From an uncultured Nitrospira sp. (GTDB taxonomy: Bacteria; Nitrospirota; Nitrospiria; Nitrospirales; Nitrospiraceae), in the NCBI GenBank assembly GCA_902500705.1, contig CABVRR010000013.1, positions 8,042 to 51,203 on the forward strand: a stretch of 43,162 bases of DNA. The letters are read 5' to 3'. Positions within the stretch are counted from its first letter, which is position 1. Each line of letters opens with the position of its first letter. The notes beneath the pieces are model-generated. The model worked only from the letters and a program-made list of their open reading frames with translations. It did not search any database and was not told the origin of the DNA. Made by a program: the position numbers and the translations under genes. This document shows positions 7,290 to 16,421 of this stretch, piece by piece.

Positions 7290-8768
7290 ATGCCGAAAGC
7301 TGTCCCTTCGACGATTCCATTTTTACACGGCCCTCCGTCGCCTCTGCTCATGACATGCCCTGCTCCCTCGGCCAATCCGTTTGCGCTATATACGAAGATC
7401 GCCTCAGCTCAACACCCCTCGTTTCTCCTTGAGAGCGGCAACGGCGATGGAGCGATGGGACGATATTCGTACCTCGGCATCGATCCTTACCAAACGCTGT
7501 ATGGGAAGGGGGATACGTTTATACGCCGGTCGATTCACGGCCGCATGGACTCAGGCCCTTCTCCGTTTCAACAATTGGCCCATCTCCTGAACAATCAGCG
7601 GATCGCTCGGCCTCCCGAAGCTCCTCCGTTTTTCGGCGGTGCGGTCGGCTACTTGAGCTACGATCTCGTGCGCCAGTTTGAGCGGCTACCGTCCTTCGCC
7701 TTTGATGATCTTGCCGGCCCAGATCTGGAGTTCGCCTTTTTCGACCTTGTCGCGGCAGTCGACCATACCCTGAACCGCCTGGTGCTTATGTTCTGCCCAC
7801 CGCTCGAACGATTTTTGGGCGAGCCTCGAGAACAGCTGTTTCGCGAAGGGAAAGAGCGACTGGCCGAGCTTGAGGCCCAATTGACCAAGCCTGACACGGT
7901 CGATGCACACTGGAACCTTCTTAGTCGCCTGACGTTCACACCGGAACAGGACCAGGCGATCTATAGCCAGAACGTACGCCGTTGTCAGGAATACATCTCA
8001 GCCGGTGATATCTATCAAGCCAACCTCTCCCACCGTTTCAGCGTGACTGGTGAGGCATTCTCCTCGCTCGGGAACCTACAAGCCGATCTAGCCGCCTATC
8101 ATCGTATGCGGGCGTTAAACCCGTCGCCCTTCTCGGGACTTCTTCGATTCGATACCATTCGTCTTATTAGCTCCTCACCTGAACGGCTTGTCCGGTTGGA
8201 TGGGCGCCGGGCTGATAGCAGACCCATCGCCGGCACCAGACCCCGAGGGAAGAGTGCATTCGACGATCAGCGATTGATCGAGGAATTACGCACTAATGAA
8301 AAGGAGCGCGCAGAACATATCATGCTGGTTGATCTTGAGCGGAACGACCTCGGTCGCGTGTGCCGCTTTGGAAGCGTCCATGTGGATGACTTGATGACCT
8401 TGGAGCAATACTCCCATGTCAATCACTTGGTCTCACAAGTAACCGGCACCCTCACGGATCACGCGACGGGATTCGACCTGTTACGCGCCCTGTTTCCCGG
8501 GGGAACGATTACCGGCGTCCCAAAAATTCGCTGCATGGAGATCGTCGAGGAGTTGGAGCCCGTACGTCGTGGCCCATACACCGGCTCGATGGGCTACCTC
8601 AGCTGGAGCGGAGATCTGGACTTCAATATCCTCATCCGTACCCTGGTCATGAAGAACGCGGTGGGCTATCTTCAGGTTGGCGCGGGCATTGTGGCCGACT
8701 CAAACCCGACTCGTGAATATGAGGAAACGATCCATAAAGCCCAGGCGTTCCTCAGCGCATTTTCCTAA
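7290..8768 (+). CDS. pabB: Chorismate-utilising enzyme, probable aminodeoxychorismate synthase component I
   Basis: This belongs to the TrpE/PabB family, which adds ammonia to chorismate. It has the N-terminal LLES-type site, then a C-terminal catalytic domain with RPIAGTRPRG (residues 311-320), VDLERNDLGR, GGTITGVPK and a final GAGIVADS-like stretch. The adjacent pabC-like gene starts 3 nt after the stop, pointing to folate (p-aminobenzoate) synthesis. One oddity: E. coli PabB has the nucleophilic Lys in PIKGT, whereas this protein has Ala314 as in anthranilate synthase. A TrpE role is therefore possible, though no trpG is adjacent. The start is uncertain: ATGs at 7290 and 7350 and a TTG at 7203 are in frame. 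Confidence 0.8.
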   Translation: MPKAVPSTIPFLHGPPSPLLMTCPAPSANPFALYTKIASAQHPSFLLESGNGDGAMGRYSYLGIDPYQTLYGKGDTFIRRSIHGRMDSGPSPFQQLAHLLNNQRIARPPEAPPFFGGAVGYLSYDLVRQFERLPSFAFDDLAGPDLEFAFFDLVAAVDHTLNRLVLMFCPPLERFLGEPREQLFREGKERLAELEAQLTKPDTVDAHWNLLSRLTFTPEQDQAIYSQNVRRCQEYISAGDIYQANLSHRFSVTGEAFSSLGNLQADLAAYHRMRALNPSPFSGLLRFDTIRLISSSPERLVRLDGRRADSRPIAGTRPRGKSAFDDQRLIEELRTNEKERAEHIMLVDLERNDLGRVCRFGSVHVDDLMTLEQYSHVNHLVSQVTGTLTDHATGFDLLRALFPGGTITGVPKIRCMEIVEELEPVRRGPYTGSMGYLSWSGDLDFNILIRTLVMKNAVGYLQVGAGIVADSNPTREYEETIHKAQAFLSAFS

Positions 8769-8771
8769 CCT

Positions 8772-9659
8772 ATGTGGATCTATCTGAATAACACATTCGT
8801 CCCGGAGAAGGAGGCTGTGGTCTCCGTCTTCGACCATGGATTTCTCTACGGCGATGGGGTCTATGAAACCATTCGCTCGTACGGCCCCCGCATCTTCATG
8901 CAAGACGAGCATGTGTCCCGGTTGTTCCGTTCCGCAGCGGCAATCGGCCTGACCATCCCGATTCCGATGGAACACTGGGAAGGCATTCTGCAGGAGGCAA
9001 TGTTGCGCAACGAGGTCGGGACCGATCAGCGAGACGCCTACCTGAGGATTACAGTTTCCCGAGGAACCGGAGATCTTGGATTGGACCCCGCACTCTGCCC
9101 GTCGCCGACCGTCGTCGTGATGGCCAAGCCGCTCGTGCCTCCGCCGTCACATCTCTATGAAACCGGCGTCAACATGATCGTGGCTTCTACGAAACGCAAT
9201 CTCCCAAGCGCCTTACCGCCGCAAAGCAAGACCACAAACTTCCTGAACAATATTCAGGCAAAACGCGAAGCCATCGCCGCAGGCGCATTCGACGGCCTCC
9301 TCCTCAATTGGGAACACCATCTGACCGAATGCACCGTCAGTAATCTGTTTTTCGTGATGGACGACCGCCTACGGACCCCTGCGCTGGAATGCGGCATACT
9401 CGACGGCATCACCAGAATGGTCGTCATTCGGCTGGCCAAGGAACTCAACCTGCACGTCGAAGAAGGTCACTATACAGTCGGTCAATTGCACCAAGCCGAC
9501 GAATGCTTTGTCACGAATACCAGTATGGAGATCATGCCGGTGACGTCGGTCGACCGAAAGCCCATCGGCGACGGAAAGCCAGGCCCACTTACCTTGCGAC
9601 TACGAAAGCAATTCCGCGCAGCACGAAGCCGATCTTGGAATAGGCCTCATACTGGATAA
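8772..9659 (+). CDS. pabC: PLP-dependent class IV aminotransferase, probable aminodeoxychorismate lyase
   Basis: This is a fold-type IV PLP enzyme of 295 residues. It shows FDHGFLYGDGVYETIR near the N-terminus, the cofactor-binding Lys153 in PQSKTTNFLNNIQAK and Glu186 in LTECTVSNLFFV. In this family branched-chain aminotransferases, D-amino-acid aminotransferases and aminodeoxychorismate lyases are hard to tell apart by sequence. The choice of PabC rests on its place directly after pabB (3-nt gap, probably co-transcribed), which would complete p-aminobenzoate formation. An IlvE-like activity cannot be excluded. Confidence 0.78.
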   Translation: MWIYLNNTFVPEKEAVVSVFDHGFLYGDGVYETIRSYGPRIFMQDEHVSRLFRSAAAIGLTIPIPMEHWEGILQEAMLRNEVGTDQRDAYLRITVSRGTGDLGLDPALCPSPTVVVMAKPLVPPPSHLYETGVNMIVASTKRNLPSALPPQSKTTNFLNNIQAKREAIAAGAFDGLLLNWEHHLTECTVSNLFFVMDDRLRTPALECGILDGITRMVVIRLAKELNLHVEEGHYTVGQLHQADECFVTNTSMEIMPVTSVDRKPIGDGKPGPLTLRLRKQFRAARSRSWNRPHTG

Positions 9660-9757
9660 CTCCTCATTTTCCTATTTTCTCTCAGCATTCGCCTCTTTCT
9701 CCACGCATAGGATCCGCATTTCCTTGACAGACCATGCCAGACTGCTATCGTGTGACC

Positions 9758-10459
9758 ATGTCAAAACTAAACAGACTCCATCACGCCGTCATCCGTCGAC
9801 CTGTCATGGCCGTCCTCATCGCATGGAGCGGCAGCATCCTCCTGGCCCTGCTCGGCGACAGTCAGGCAGAGGTGTACCAATATGTCGACGCCAAAGGAAC
9901 CATCGCGCTCACCAACGTTCCCTCCGACACTCGGTATCGCCGGATCGACCTCCATCCGAACCGGCTGCACCCTGTTCTCTCGGAAAAGGAGTTGGAACCG
10001 GTAATCAATCGATTCTCACGGCAACATCAACTGCACCCTGCGCTGATCCGCGCCATCATCAAGGCCGAGTCGGATTTCGACCCCCGCGCGGTCTCACGAG
10101 CCGGAGCCATCGGATTGATGCAATTGATGCCGCAAACGGCCGTGAGATTGGAGGTCCGAGACCTCTACGACCCTGAGGACAACATCAGGGGAGGAACGAA
10201 ATATTTACGCCAGTTACTCGACCGATTCCGAGGCGATCTCCCGCTGGCACTCGCGGCCTATAACGCCGGAGAGCGTGTCGTCGATCGTTACCGTGCCCTT
10301 CCACCGATCCAAGAAACTCGACAATACGTCCGCAAGGTCTTGCGGTACTATCGACTCTTCCTCACCCGTGACCTTGCAATGACCGGCCACGTCATTCCGT
10401 CTTCGGAGTCCGCCCTGTTACAACCCGCCCCTGTGTCTTCGATTCAGCCCGGCCAGTAG
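9758..10459 (+). CDS. Secreted lytic transglycosylase with DUF4124 domain
   Basis: A GH23 (Slt/MltE-like) enzyme that cleaves peptidoglycan between MurNAc and GlcNAc. A basic N-terminus and hydrophobic stretch (about residues 13-33) act as signal peptide. A short DUF4124-type segment, AEVYQYVDAKGTIALTNVP, follows. The catalytic domain has Glu104 in IKAESDFDP, then GAIGLMQLMP and LALAAYNAGE. An upstream in-frame ATG at 9734 is possible. A TTGACA-like box at 9724 with TATCGT 16 bp later would put transcription close to the 9758 start. The 3' end overlaps the convergent nadB by 68 bp. Confidence 0.87.
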   Translation: MSKLNRLHHAVIRRPVMAVLIAWSGSILLALLGDSQAEVYQYVDAKGTIALTNVPSDTRYRRIDLHPNRLHPVLSEKELEPVINRFSRQHQLHPALIRAIIKAESDFDPRAVSRAGAIGLMQLMPQTAVRLEVRDLYDPEDNIRGGTKYLRQLLDRFRGDLPLALAAYNAGERVVDRYRALPPIQETRQYVRKVLRYYRLFLTRDLAMTGHVIPSSESALLQPAPVSSIQPGQ

Positions 10460-12026
10460 TTCGGACACCCAGGCGCAATTGACTATGCTGTTTCCAGCCC
10501 GGTCGTTTGGATTCTGGAAAATCGGATCGGTAATGGGCTCCGACGCTGTTTTCTCTCCAGAGCGCAGCGTCCGCCACGCAATGCGCCACTTGCACCATAT
10601 TCTTGATCTCCAGATCGGCTCTTCCCGCGAATGATCCGGAGATCATTTGTTCCCACCGCCCAAGCTGAGCCGTGGCACGAACAAGCGATTCCCGAGACCG
10701 GATAAGCCCGACCTGTCCCCACATCGTCCGGCGAAGCGAGCTGCGCACCTTTTCAGCATCCTCTAATCGCTCCAACCGCCCGCGCCTCAGGCGTTCCATA
10801 TGGTGAGTCACATCCGGCATCGAACGACGAGCAGCCCAAGCGACAGCGGCCACACCAGCCCGCATCCCGAACACCAATCCCTCCAGTAATGAATTGCTGG
10901 CCAGTCGGTTGGCGCCGTGGACGCCGCTGCATGCCACCTCGCCCGCCGCAAAAAGACCCGGCAAGGTCGTGGCTCCGTCGAGGTCAGTCGCCACTCCCCC
11001 CATCATGTAATGGGCGCTTGGAGAGACTGGAATCCATTCTTCTGTAATGTCGATATCATGACGAAGACAGGTCGCATAGATCGTCGGAAACCGCCGTTTG
11101 ACAAAACTCACCCCCAAGTGAGTCACATCCAGATAAACATGCCGCGCACGCGTCGACGCCATTTCCGCCCAGATCGCCCGCGCAACGATATCCCGTGGAG
11201 CCAAGACACCGAGGGGATGATAGCGTTGCATGAACGGCTCTCCCCTATTGTTGCGTAGCTCCCCTCCCTCACCTCGCATGGCTTCCGACAACAAAAACGG
11301 CGGGCTTGAGGGAAGATACAGCGACGTCGGATGAAACTGGACGAACTCCATGTCTTGCAGCTCGGCCCCTGCCCGGAACGCCATCGCCATGCCGTCGCCG
11401 GTTGCATTGGGTGGATTCGTGGTGCGGGCAAAAATCTGCCCAGCCCCCCCTGTCGACAAGACGACGGCCTTGGCAGGGATGATAAATTGCTCCCCTGAAC
11501 GTTCGTCCAGCACCACTGCACCGCAACATCGGCCCTCCTCCACCATCAGATCGACCGTGAAGTGATAATCCAGCCGGACGATCCGTTTTTGCCGGATGGC
11601 CTGCGCGATCAATACTCGCACCATTTCGTTTCCCGTCGCATCACCTCGCGCGCGGAGAATTCGGCTGCGGCTGTGAGCCGCTTCACGGGCAAAGGCAAAC
11701 TTCCCGCCGGTTTTGTCGAATTTGGCACCCCAGCGAATCAGTTCTTGAATCCGATCCGGTCCTTCCTCGACCAACACGCGCACCGCATCACGGCGGCACA
11801 GACCATGTCCGGCCTTCACGGTATCCGTCAGATGAATGGCGACATCATCCTCTTCGCTCAAGGCCACCGCCACCCCGCCTTGTGCAAAGCTGGAATTGCT
11901 TTGTAGAGGATGACCCTTGGTGAGGACAATCACCCGCCCCGCTCGGCAAAGGTGCAGGGCAGCGCGAAGCCCGGCGACGCCGCTGCCGATCACAAGAAAA
12001 TCTGCTTCCGGCGCGCTTCGGGACAT
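10392..12026 (-). CDS. nadB: L-aspartate oxidase
   Basis: This FAD enzyme oxidises L-aspartate to iminoaspartate, the first step of de novo NAD synthesis. It has the N-terminal dinucleotide motif VIGSGVAGLRAAL (about residues 12-24), SSFAQGGVA, the active-site region EFVQFHPTSLY with SEAMRGEGGELRN, then HYMMGG and ANRLASNSLLEGLVFG. These fit NadB better than succinate dehydrogenase, because the context lacks other SDH subunits. From the ATG at 12026 it has 544 residues, the expected length. It starts just after the stop of an upstream lipoprotein gene, so the two are probably one transcript. nadA and nadC are not in the window. Its last codons overlap the convergent transglycosylase gene. Confidence 0.92.
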   Translation of the reverse strand: MSRSAPEADFLVIGSGVAGLRAALHLCRAGRVIVLTKGHPLQSNSSFAQGGVAVALSEEDDVAIHLTDTVKAGHGLCRRDAVRVLVEEGPDRIQELIRWGAKFDKTGGKFAFAREAAHSRSRILRARGDATGNEMVRVLIAQAIRQKRIVRLDYHFTVDLMVEEGRCCGAVVLDERSGEQFIIPAKAVVLSTGGAGQIFARTTNPPNATGDGMAMAFRAGAELQDMEFVQFHPTSLYLPSSPPFLLSEAMRGEGGELRNNRGEPFMQRYHPLGVLAPRDIVARAIWAEMASTRARHVYLDVTHLGVSFVKRRFPTIYATCLRHDIDITEEWIPVSPSAHYMMGGVATDLDGATTLPGLFAAGEVACSGVHGANRLASNSLLEGLVFGMRAGVAAVAWAARRSMPDVTHHMERLRRGRLERLEDAEKVRSSLRRTMWGQVGLIRSRESLVRATAQLGRWEQMISGSFAGRADLEIKNMVQVAHCVADAALWRENSVGAHYRSDFPESKRPGWKQHSQLRLGVRTTGRAESKTQGRVVTGRTPKTE

Positions 12027-12028
12027 CG

Positions 12029-12544
12029 TTATCGCGGTTGAATCGGTGGTGCGGAAGATTCCGACAAGGTCTGCTTCGTCTTCATTCCGAAGGGCAAATC
12101 TCCATCCGCGTTGCGCAAGAGAATCGAGTGCGTGCCGACCCATTGCAGCCGCGCGTGGCCTCGTTGCCGGATCCCCATGTCAGGAGCATCTTTTTTCCAT
12201 GTGCCCTGCCAATGGATGAAGACATCGATGTTGTCTTTGTCGATCACGACCCGCTCGCTCGTAAACTCAAGGGAGATGACGGAAAAGGCTTCGAAGTCCA
12301 TATCGACCTGCCGCTTCAGCTCGTTCAGTTGCTCCAACGGCAACAACAGCGACTGAAACCCGGTTCGATCCTTTCGTTGATACGCATCCCGCAAGGACTC
12401 GACGGCTTGGTCGATACGGAGGAGTCTCTCGTGCTCGACCGGGTACCGGATGGTCTTCGCCGGACATCCGACCATCAGCATGGCGAGCGCGATGAACCAC
12501 ACGAGGGAGGAGGACCGTGAAACCAGGATCCTTCTGAAGTCCAT
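12029..12544 (-). CDS. Predicted lipoprotein of unknown function
   Basis: The N-terminus has a basic patch, a hydrophobic stretch and a lipobox (LMVGC, Cys27), so it should be lipid-anchored in the envelope. The roughly 145-residue mature part begins with a helix rich in charged residues, then a mixed alpha/beta region with several Trp and aromatic residues (FIHWQGTWKK). That layout recalls small NTF2-like or DUF4440-like folds, but I do not recognise the family. Starts at 12544 and 12562 are both possible. The stop is 2 nt from the nadB ATG, suggesting an operon, yet a link to NAD synthesis is only positional. Confidence 0.65.
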   Translation of the reverse strand: MDFRRILVSRSSSLVWFIALAMLMVGCPAKTIRYPVEHERLLRIDQAVESLRDAYQRKDRTGFQSLLLPLEQLNELKRQVDMDFEAFSVISLEFTSERVVIDKDNIDVFIHWQGTWKKDAPDMGIRQRGHARLQWVGTHSILLRNADGDLPFGMKTKQTLSESSAPPIQPR

Positions 12545-12584
12545 GGCGATGCAGTATAGCATAAGGGGGAAAGACGCCGTGCGC

Positions 12585-12613
12585 TTGCATTTTGACCGGA
12601 AAGCTCTTAGACT
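12585..12613 (+). promoter_or_regulatory. Possible promoter of the bS22-like gene
   Basis: TTGCAT (12585-12590) and TAGACT (12608-12613) are separated by 17 bp and would start RNA about 20 nt before the ATG at 12639. The match to sigma-70 consensus is only moderate (3/6 and 4/6), so this is tentative. Confidence 0.28.
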
Positions 12614-12638
12614 CGGCCCTCCTTAGGAGATACAGAAC

Positions 12639-12734
12639 ATGTCAAGCGTCTTGAAGAAACGCCGAAAGAAAATGCGCAAGCATAAGTACAAGAAGCTGCG
12701 CCAGCGACAGAAGTTTCTTCGTCGGAAAAGTTAA
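12639..12734 (+). CDS. bS22-like mini ribosomal protein (AURKAIP1/COX24 domain)
   Basis: A 31-codon gene, too short for most gene finders. It has an AGGAG ribosome site 10 nt before the ATG and a TAA stop. The product is almost entirely Lys/Arg with the pattern VLKKRRKKMRKHKYKKLRQR and a final FLRRKS. This matches the AURKAIP1/COX24 domain, found at the end of mitochondrial mS38 and in the 33-residue bS22 of mycobacterial ribosomes, which sits in the small subunit near the decoding centre. The role here is inferred from that similarity. It is followed after 30 nt by another small gene, probably on the same transcript. Confidence 0.8.
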   Translation: MSSVLKKRRKKMRKHKYKKLRQRQKFLRRKS

Positions 12735-12764
12735 ACTCAACCCGCATGGCGGGAGGAGGGGACC

Positions 12765-12983
12765 GTGGCCGAGGGCAAGAAAGTCCGCATCTGTGTACGG
12801 ACCGTCAATTGCACCTACGTGGGAGACTTCCTGGTCCCTCCGATGCGGAATCGCGTCTCCGACGCGATTAATGAAGAGGTGCGTCTCTTTATCAGTTTGA
12901 CGGATGTGGTCGTCAACGATAAGGAGCGATCGGATTTTGTTGCGATCAACAAGAATCTCATCGAATCAATCACTCAACTCTAG
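12765..12983 (+). CDS. Small conserved protein of unknown function
   Basis: A 72-residue protein starting with GTG at 12765, behind a strong GGAGGAGGGG ribosome site. It looks mostly beta-stranded: KKVRICVRTVNCTYVGDFLVP at the start, then an RVSDAINEE helix, then LFISLTDVVVND. The pattern recalls small Sm-like or barrel folds, but I cannot name the family with certainty. It has no signal or membrane segment and should be cytoplasmic. It follows the bS22-like gene by 30 nt and is likely co-transcribed with it. The next gene, an ABC exporter, starts 88 nt later. Confidence 0.72.
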   Translation: MAEGKKVRICVRTVNCTYVGDFLVPPMRNRVSDAINEEVRLFISLTDVVVNDKERSDFVAINKNLIESITQL

Positions 12984-13071
12984 TCCTCATCCCGCCCTTC
13001 TCAGCCGACCGTTCCGCGCAGGGTCGTGCATCCACACATCACACCATGACCGATCTTCGCGTTGACCGACC

Positions 13072-14808
13072 ATGGTGATTTTCAAACGATTCCTCCCCTT
13101 CGTGCGCCCCTACTTCGCTCGTCTGGTGTTGGCTGGGCTGCTGGTGAGTGGAGTTGCGCTCCTGAACCTTGCCCTAGTTCGGCTGGCCGGCAACCTGTGG
13201 GACATCATCACGGTTCAACACGACACCGACGGCATGACATGGTCGATCGGGTTGTTCCTGGGCTTGGTTATTCTCCAAGGGCTGTGCTCGATGGGCCATA
13301 GCTACCTGACCGCGTGGGTTTCCCAACACGTCGTCGCGGATTTTCGACAGCATGTATTCGGCCATTTACAAACCTTATCGATCGGCTTTTTTTCGCGGCG
13401 ACGGACGGGAGAACTACTGTCTCGACTGATGAGCGATGTGACGATTATCCAGTCCATCGCCACCGAAACCCCCATCGACGGCGTCAAGCAACTCGTGACG
13501 TTTGTGGGCGGCATTACGTTCCTCCTCATCATGAATTGGCAACTGTGCCTGCTCATCCTGATTCTTCTTCCGTTACTGGTCCTGGTCGCCAAAATCTTCG
13601 GTCGTCGATTGAAATCCCTCTCCACGTCGATTCAAGACCACACCGCTGCAATCAGCACCCTCGTGGAGGAAGTCATTTCTGGTATTCGCATCGTGAAATC
13701 GTTCGTCCAGACACAACGAGAACAAGATCGATTCGCGAAACAGGTTGATCAGACGCTTCAGCTTACGCTCCGCCGAGCCGTCATCATGGCCGTCTTCATC
13801 CCGGTGATCAGTCTCATGACGTTTTCATCGGCCACGGCGGTCCTGTGGTACGGAGGGCGACAGGTCATCGAGGGAGTCGTCACGCCCGGAGACTTATTCG
13901 CATTCGTCTTGTTCGCGGGCATTTTAATCGGCCCTTTCAGCTCGGCGGCCCGCGTCTTCGCACAAATCAAAGAAGCTCAGGGGGCGACTGAACGTGTCTT
14001 TGAAATCCTGGATGCGCAACCGGACATTGCCGATCAACCTGGTGCGAAGACCCTCACGACGGTCGACGGACATGTGCATGTGGAACAGATCAACTTCGCC
14101 TATGACATACGTCATCCGGTGTTGTCGAATCTGTCGTTCGATGCGAAACCGGGTGAACTCGTCGCATTGGTCGGACCGACCGGCGCAGGCAAGACTACCG
14201 TGATCAACCTACTTCACCGCTTCTACGACCCGACGGATGGCCGCATCACGATCGACGGCAACGACCTGCGCCAGGTGACGGTCGAAAGCTGGTACCGACA
14301 GGTGGCATTGGTCCCACAGGAAACGATTCTCTTTGGCGGCACCATTTTCGACAACATTCGATACGGCAACATGACCGCGAGCGACACGGCGGTGTTCGAG
14401 GCTAGTACCGCCGCGCACGCGCATGACTTCATCATCGGCTTGCCGGATGGGTATCAGACCCTGGTGGGTGAAAAGGGGGTGAATCTCTCAGGCGGCCAAA
14501 GGCAACGGATCGCAATCGCTCGAGCTATCGTGAAGAATCCTCGCATTCTCTTACTGGACGAGGCTACATCATCGCTCGACACCGAATCGGAACGGCTGGT
14601 ACAAGAGGCGCTCCAGCGTCTGATGGAAGGCCGCACGACCTTCGTCGTCGCCCACCGCTTGTCGACGATTCAGCGCGCCGACCGAATCCTTGTGTTAGAC
14701 AAGGGTAAGCTGGTGGAAGAAGGCACCCACCCACAGCTGATGGAGCGTAAAGGGCTGTACTACTACCTATACACCCTTCGCCTGAACCAACCGACAACCG
14801 ATTCTTGA
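13072..14808 (+). CDS. MsbA-type ABC exporter (fused permease and ATPase)
   Basis: A 578-residue half-transporter that works as a homodimer in the inner membrane. Six membrane helices fill about residues 1-310. The ATPase domain has Walker A GPTGAGKT (368-375), Q-loop VPQETILFGGTI, signature LSGGQ (472-476), Walker B LLLDE (catalytic Glu497) and H-loop His528. All ATPase motifs are intact, unlike the exporter at 29274-30950. Sequence style and length fit MsbA or lipid/multidrug exporters, but the substrate is not readable. There is no lipid A gene next to it (an msbA-lpxK pair is common elsewhere), so the msbA symbol is withheld. Confidence 0.88.
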   Translation: MVIFKRFLPFVRPYFARLVLAGLLVSGVALLNLALVRLAGNLWDIITVQHDTDGMTWSIGLFLGLVILQGLCSMGHSYLTAWVSQHVVADFRQHVFGHLQTLSIGFFSRRRTGELLSRLMSDVTIIQSIATETPIDGVKQLVTFVGGITFLLIMNWQLCLLILILLPLLVLVAKIFGRRLKSLSTSIQDHTAAISTLVEEVISGIRIVKSFVQTQREQDRFAKQVDQTLQLTLRRAVIMAVFIPVISLMTFSSATAVLWYGGRQVIEGVVTPGDLFAFVLFAGILIGPFSSAARVFAQIKEAQGATERVFEILDAQPDIADQPGAKTLTTVDGHVHVEQINFAYDIRHPVLSNLSFDAKPGELVALVGPTGAGKTTVINLLHRFYDPTDGRITIDGNDLRQVTVESWYRQVALVPQETILFGGTIFDNIRYGNMTASDTAVFEASTAAHAHDFIIGLPDGYQTLVGEKGVNLSGGQRQRIAIARAIVKNPRILLLDEATSSLDTESERLVQEALQRLMEGRTTFVVAHRLSTIQRADRILVLDKGKLVEEGTHPQLMERKGLYYYLYTLRLNQPTTDS

Positions 14809-14906
14809 TTCTTCACGGCCAGACAGGCAGCCGACTACCCCATCAACCTCTGTAGACTGTATGTCGGCAGGCTTCCACCAACACAAAGCACATTCTGAGC
14901 GGGACC

Positions 14907-16421
14907 TCAGAACGGTAACACCTTTTTCACATCTTGCTGCAACTTGACCAGGTCGTATTTCAGTAGAAAATTGATTCGAAATCCGTCTCCCGATTCGTCG
15001 TTCTTATTGACCCGCTGTCCCCAGAGCACTCCTCCACCGACTGTGAATCCAGGAACAGGGCTGTACAGGAGGTTGCAATCGACGTATTGCGTTTTCTTGT
15101 AGATATCGGCCGGGGAGCTCTCGGATGTGTTGACCTGAAGAAACCCATAGGTGACGGTGGACCGCCAATTGTCATTCCAGAAATGCTGGACTGCGGCATA
15201 TCCTCCGTAGGCTGGTTGGGCATTGAATGTCCCTGATGCATCATAGCCGACATCTAGATTCAGATTTTTGGTGTCCGTGAAGTACCGAGAGATGCCTTGG
15301 CCGTAGACGGCTTGAAAAACAAAATTGTCTCGCCCCCAGAGCCTGACTAATCCCGATGCCATAAGGCCGTATCCGAACACATGGTCTCCATGTCCGGACG
15401 TCGTGACTCCGCCGACCGAGCGAAAGAGTGCCGCCGTGTTGAAATGGTAATCATCCGTTTCATACCGATACCGGACCACGAAATCCGGAAGAGGATTCGT
15501 GGAAGAGACCGATTCACTCGTCACGGGATTCGTCGCAGGAATGCCCGCAGACGGTTGCTCGACGGCGGCTGCAAGCGTCTGTCTTTTGTTGAGTGCATAG
15601 GTATAGCGAACCTGCGGGCTGAATTGAAAAATCCACGAATTGGGACCGTTGAAATCTGAGGTTTCCGGGATCACATCTGAATCGTGGAACGTCGACCAGG
15701 CTTGCCCGACCAAAATATTTCTCCATTGTCCATAGAAGTGCCGAAGACGGAATTCGGTACGGTTTCCTGACCCAACAAAGTCAACCTCGATATAGGTGCG
15801 CAAGACATCCCCGTACTTCGTAATACTCCGTGATTCCAAGCTGAAGCGCGAGGCCCTGGCCGTCATATTGAAATTGGAGTCGCCGAGGTTGGGAGTCGGA
15901 ATGGACTCCGGTCTGAACTGATTGATGTTTCCGAGCTGATCAAAATCATAGATCGCATCCGTCCTGATGTACCCACCTACCCGCATCATGGTCAGCGTAC
16001 CGGGAATACGGAAGAAGCCTCGAAGGGCAGGGTCAAACGGCGCATTGTCCACGCGAGGGTCCGCATACGCATCGTCCGTGATCAAACCACGCTCACGATC
16101 GATGGCCGGAACTTCCGTACTTGTCCCAGCCGAGAGCGGCTCAGCCGGTTCAGGCTCTTTTTTCTTGAGCGTCTCGACGGATTGTTCGAGTTGTTTGACC
16201 TTGGATTTTAATTCCTCTATCTCAGACCGTTCTGGAGAGGGTAATGGGCCTTGAATTGGGGCGGAAGGATCTTGCCCCCAGGCAAGATCCAACACACATA
16301 TCGTCATCACGAAAATGATCGCCCGTGCGATCATCCTCCTCCGCTGGAACCTACTCACTTTTTCTGCGGCACCATCCCAGTCCTCCTCACCTACGTCCTG
16401 CATTCGGCTGTCCCTCGGCAT
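14907..16421 (-). CDS. DcaP-like outer-membrane porin
   Basis: A 504-residue outer-membrane beta-barrel. After an N-terminal leader with a hydrophobic segment (about residues 31-47) comes a heptad coiled coil (EIEELKSKVKQLEQSVETL, residues 67-85), then a long beta-rich part with many aromatic residues, ending in Phe as barrel proteins do. A coiled coil before the barrel and the GFFRIPGTLTMMRVGGYIR motif fit DcaP-family trimeric porins, which take up organic acids or sulfonates in other bacteria. The ATG at 16421 has an AAGGAG site 9 nt away; an ATG at 16334 would give a shorter signal peptide. It is monocistronic and convergent with the ABC exporter. Confidence 0.83.
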   Translation of the reverse strand: MPRDSRMQDVGEEDWDGAAEKVSRFQRRRMIARAIIFVMTICVLDLAWGQDPSAPIQGPLPSPERSEIEELKSKVKQLEQSVETLKKKEPEPAEPLSAGTSTEVPAIDRERGLITDDAYADPRVDNAPFDPALRGFFRIPGTLTMMRVGGYIRTDAIYDFDQLGNINQFRPESIPTPNLGDSNFNMTARASRFSLESRSITKYGDVLRTYIEVDFVGSGNRTEFRLRHFYGQWRNILVGQAWSTFHDSDVIPETSDFNGPNSWIFQFSPQVRYTYALNKRQTLAAAVEQPSAGIPATNPVTSESVSSTNPLPDFVVRYRYETDDYHFNTAALFRSVGGVTTSGHGDHVFGYGLMASGLVRLWGRDNFVFQAVYGQGISRYFTDTKNLNLDVGYDASGTFNAQPAYGGYAAVQHFWNDNWRSTVTYGFLQVNTSESSPADIYKKTQYVDCNLLYSPVPGFTVGGGVLWGQRVNKNDESGDGFRINFLLKYDLVKLQQDVKKVLPF

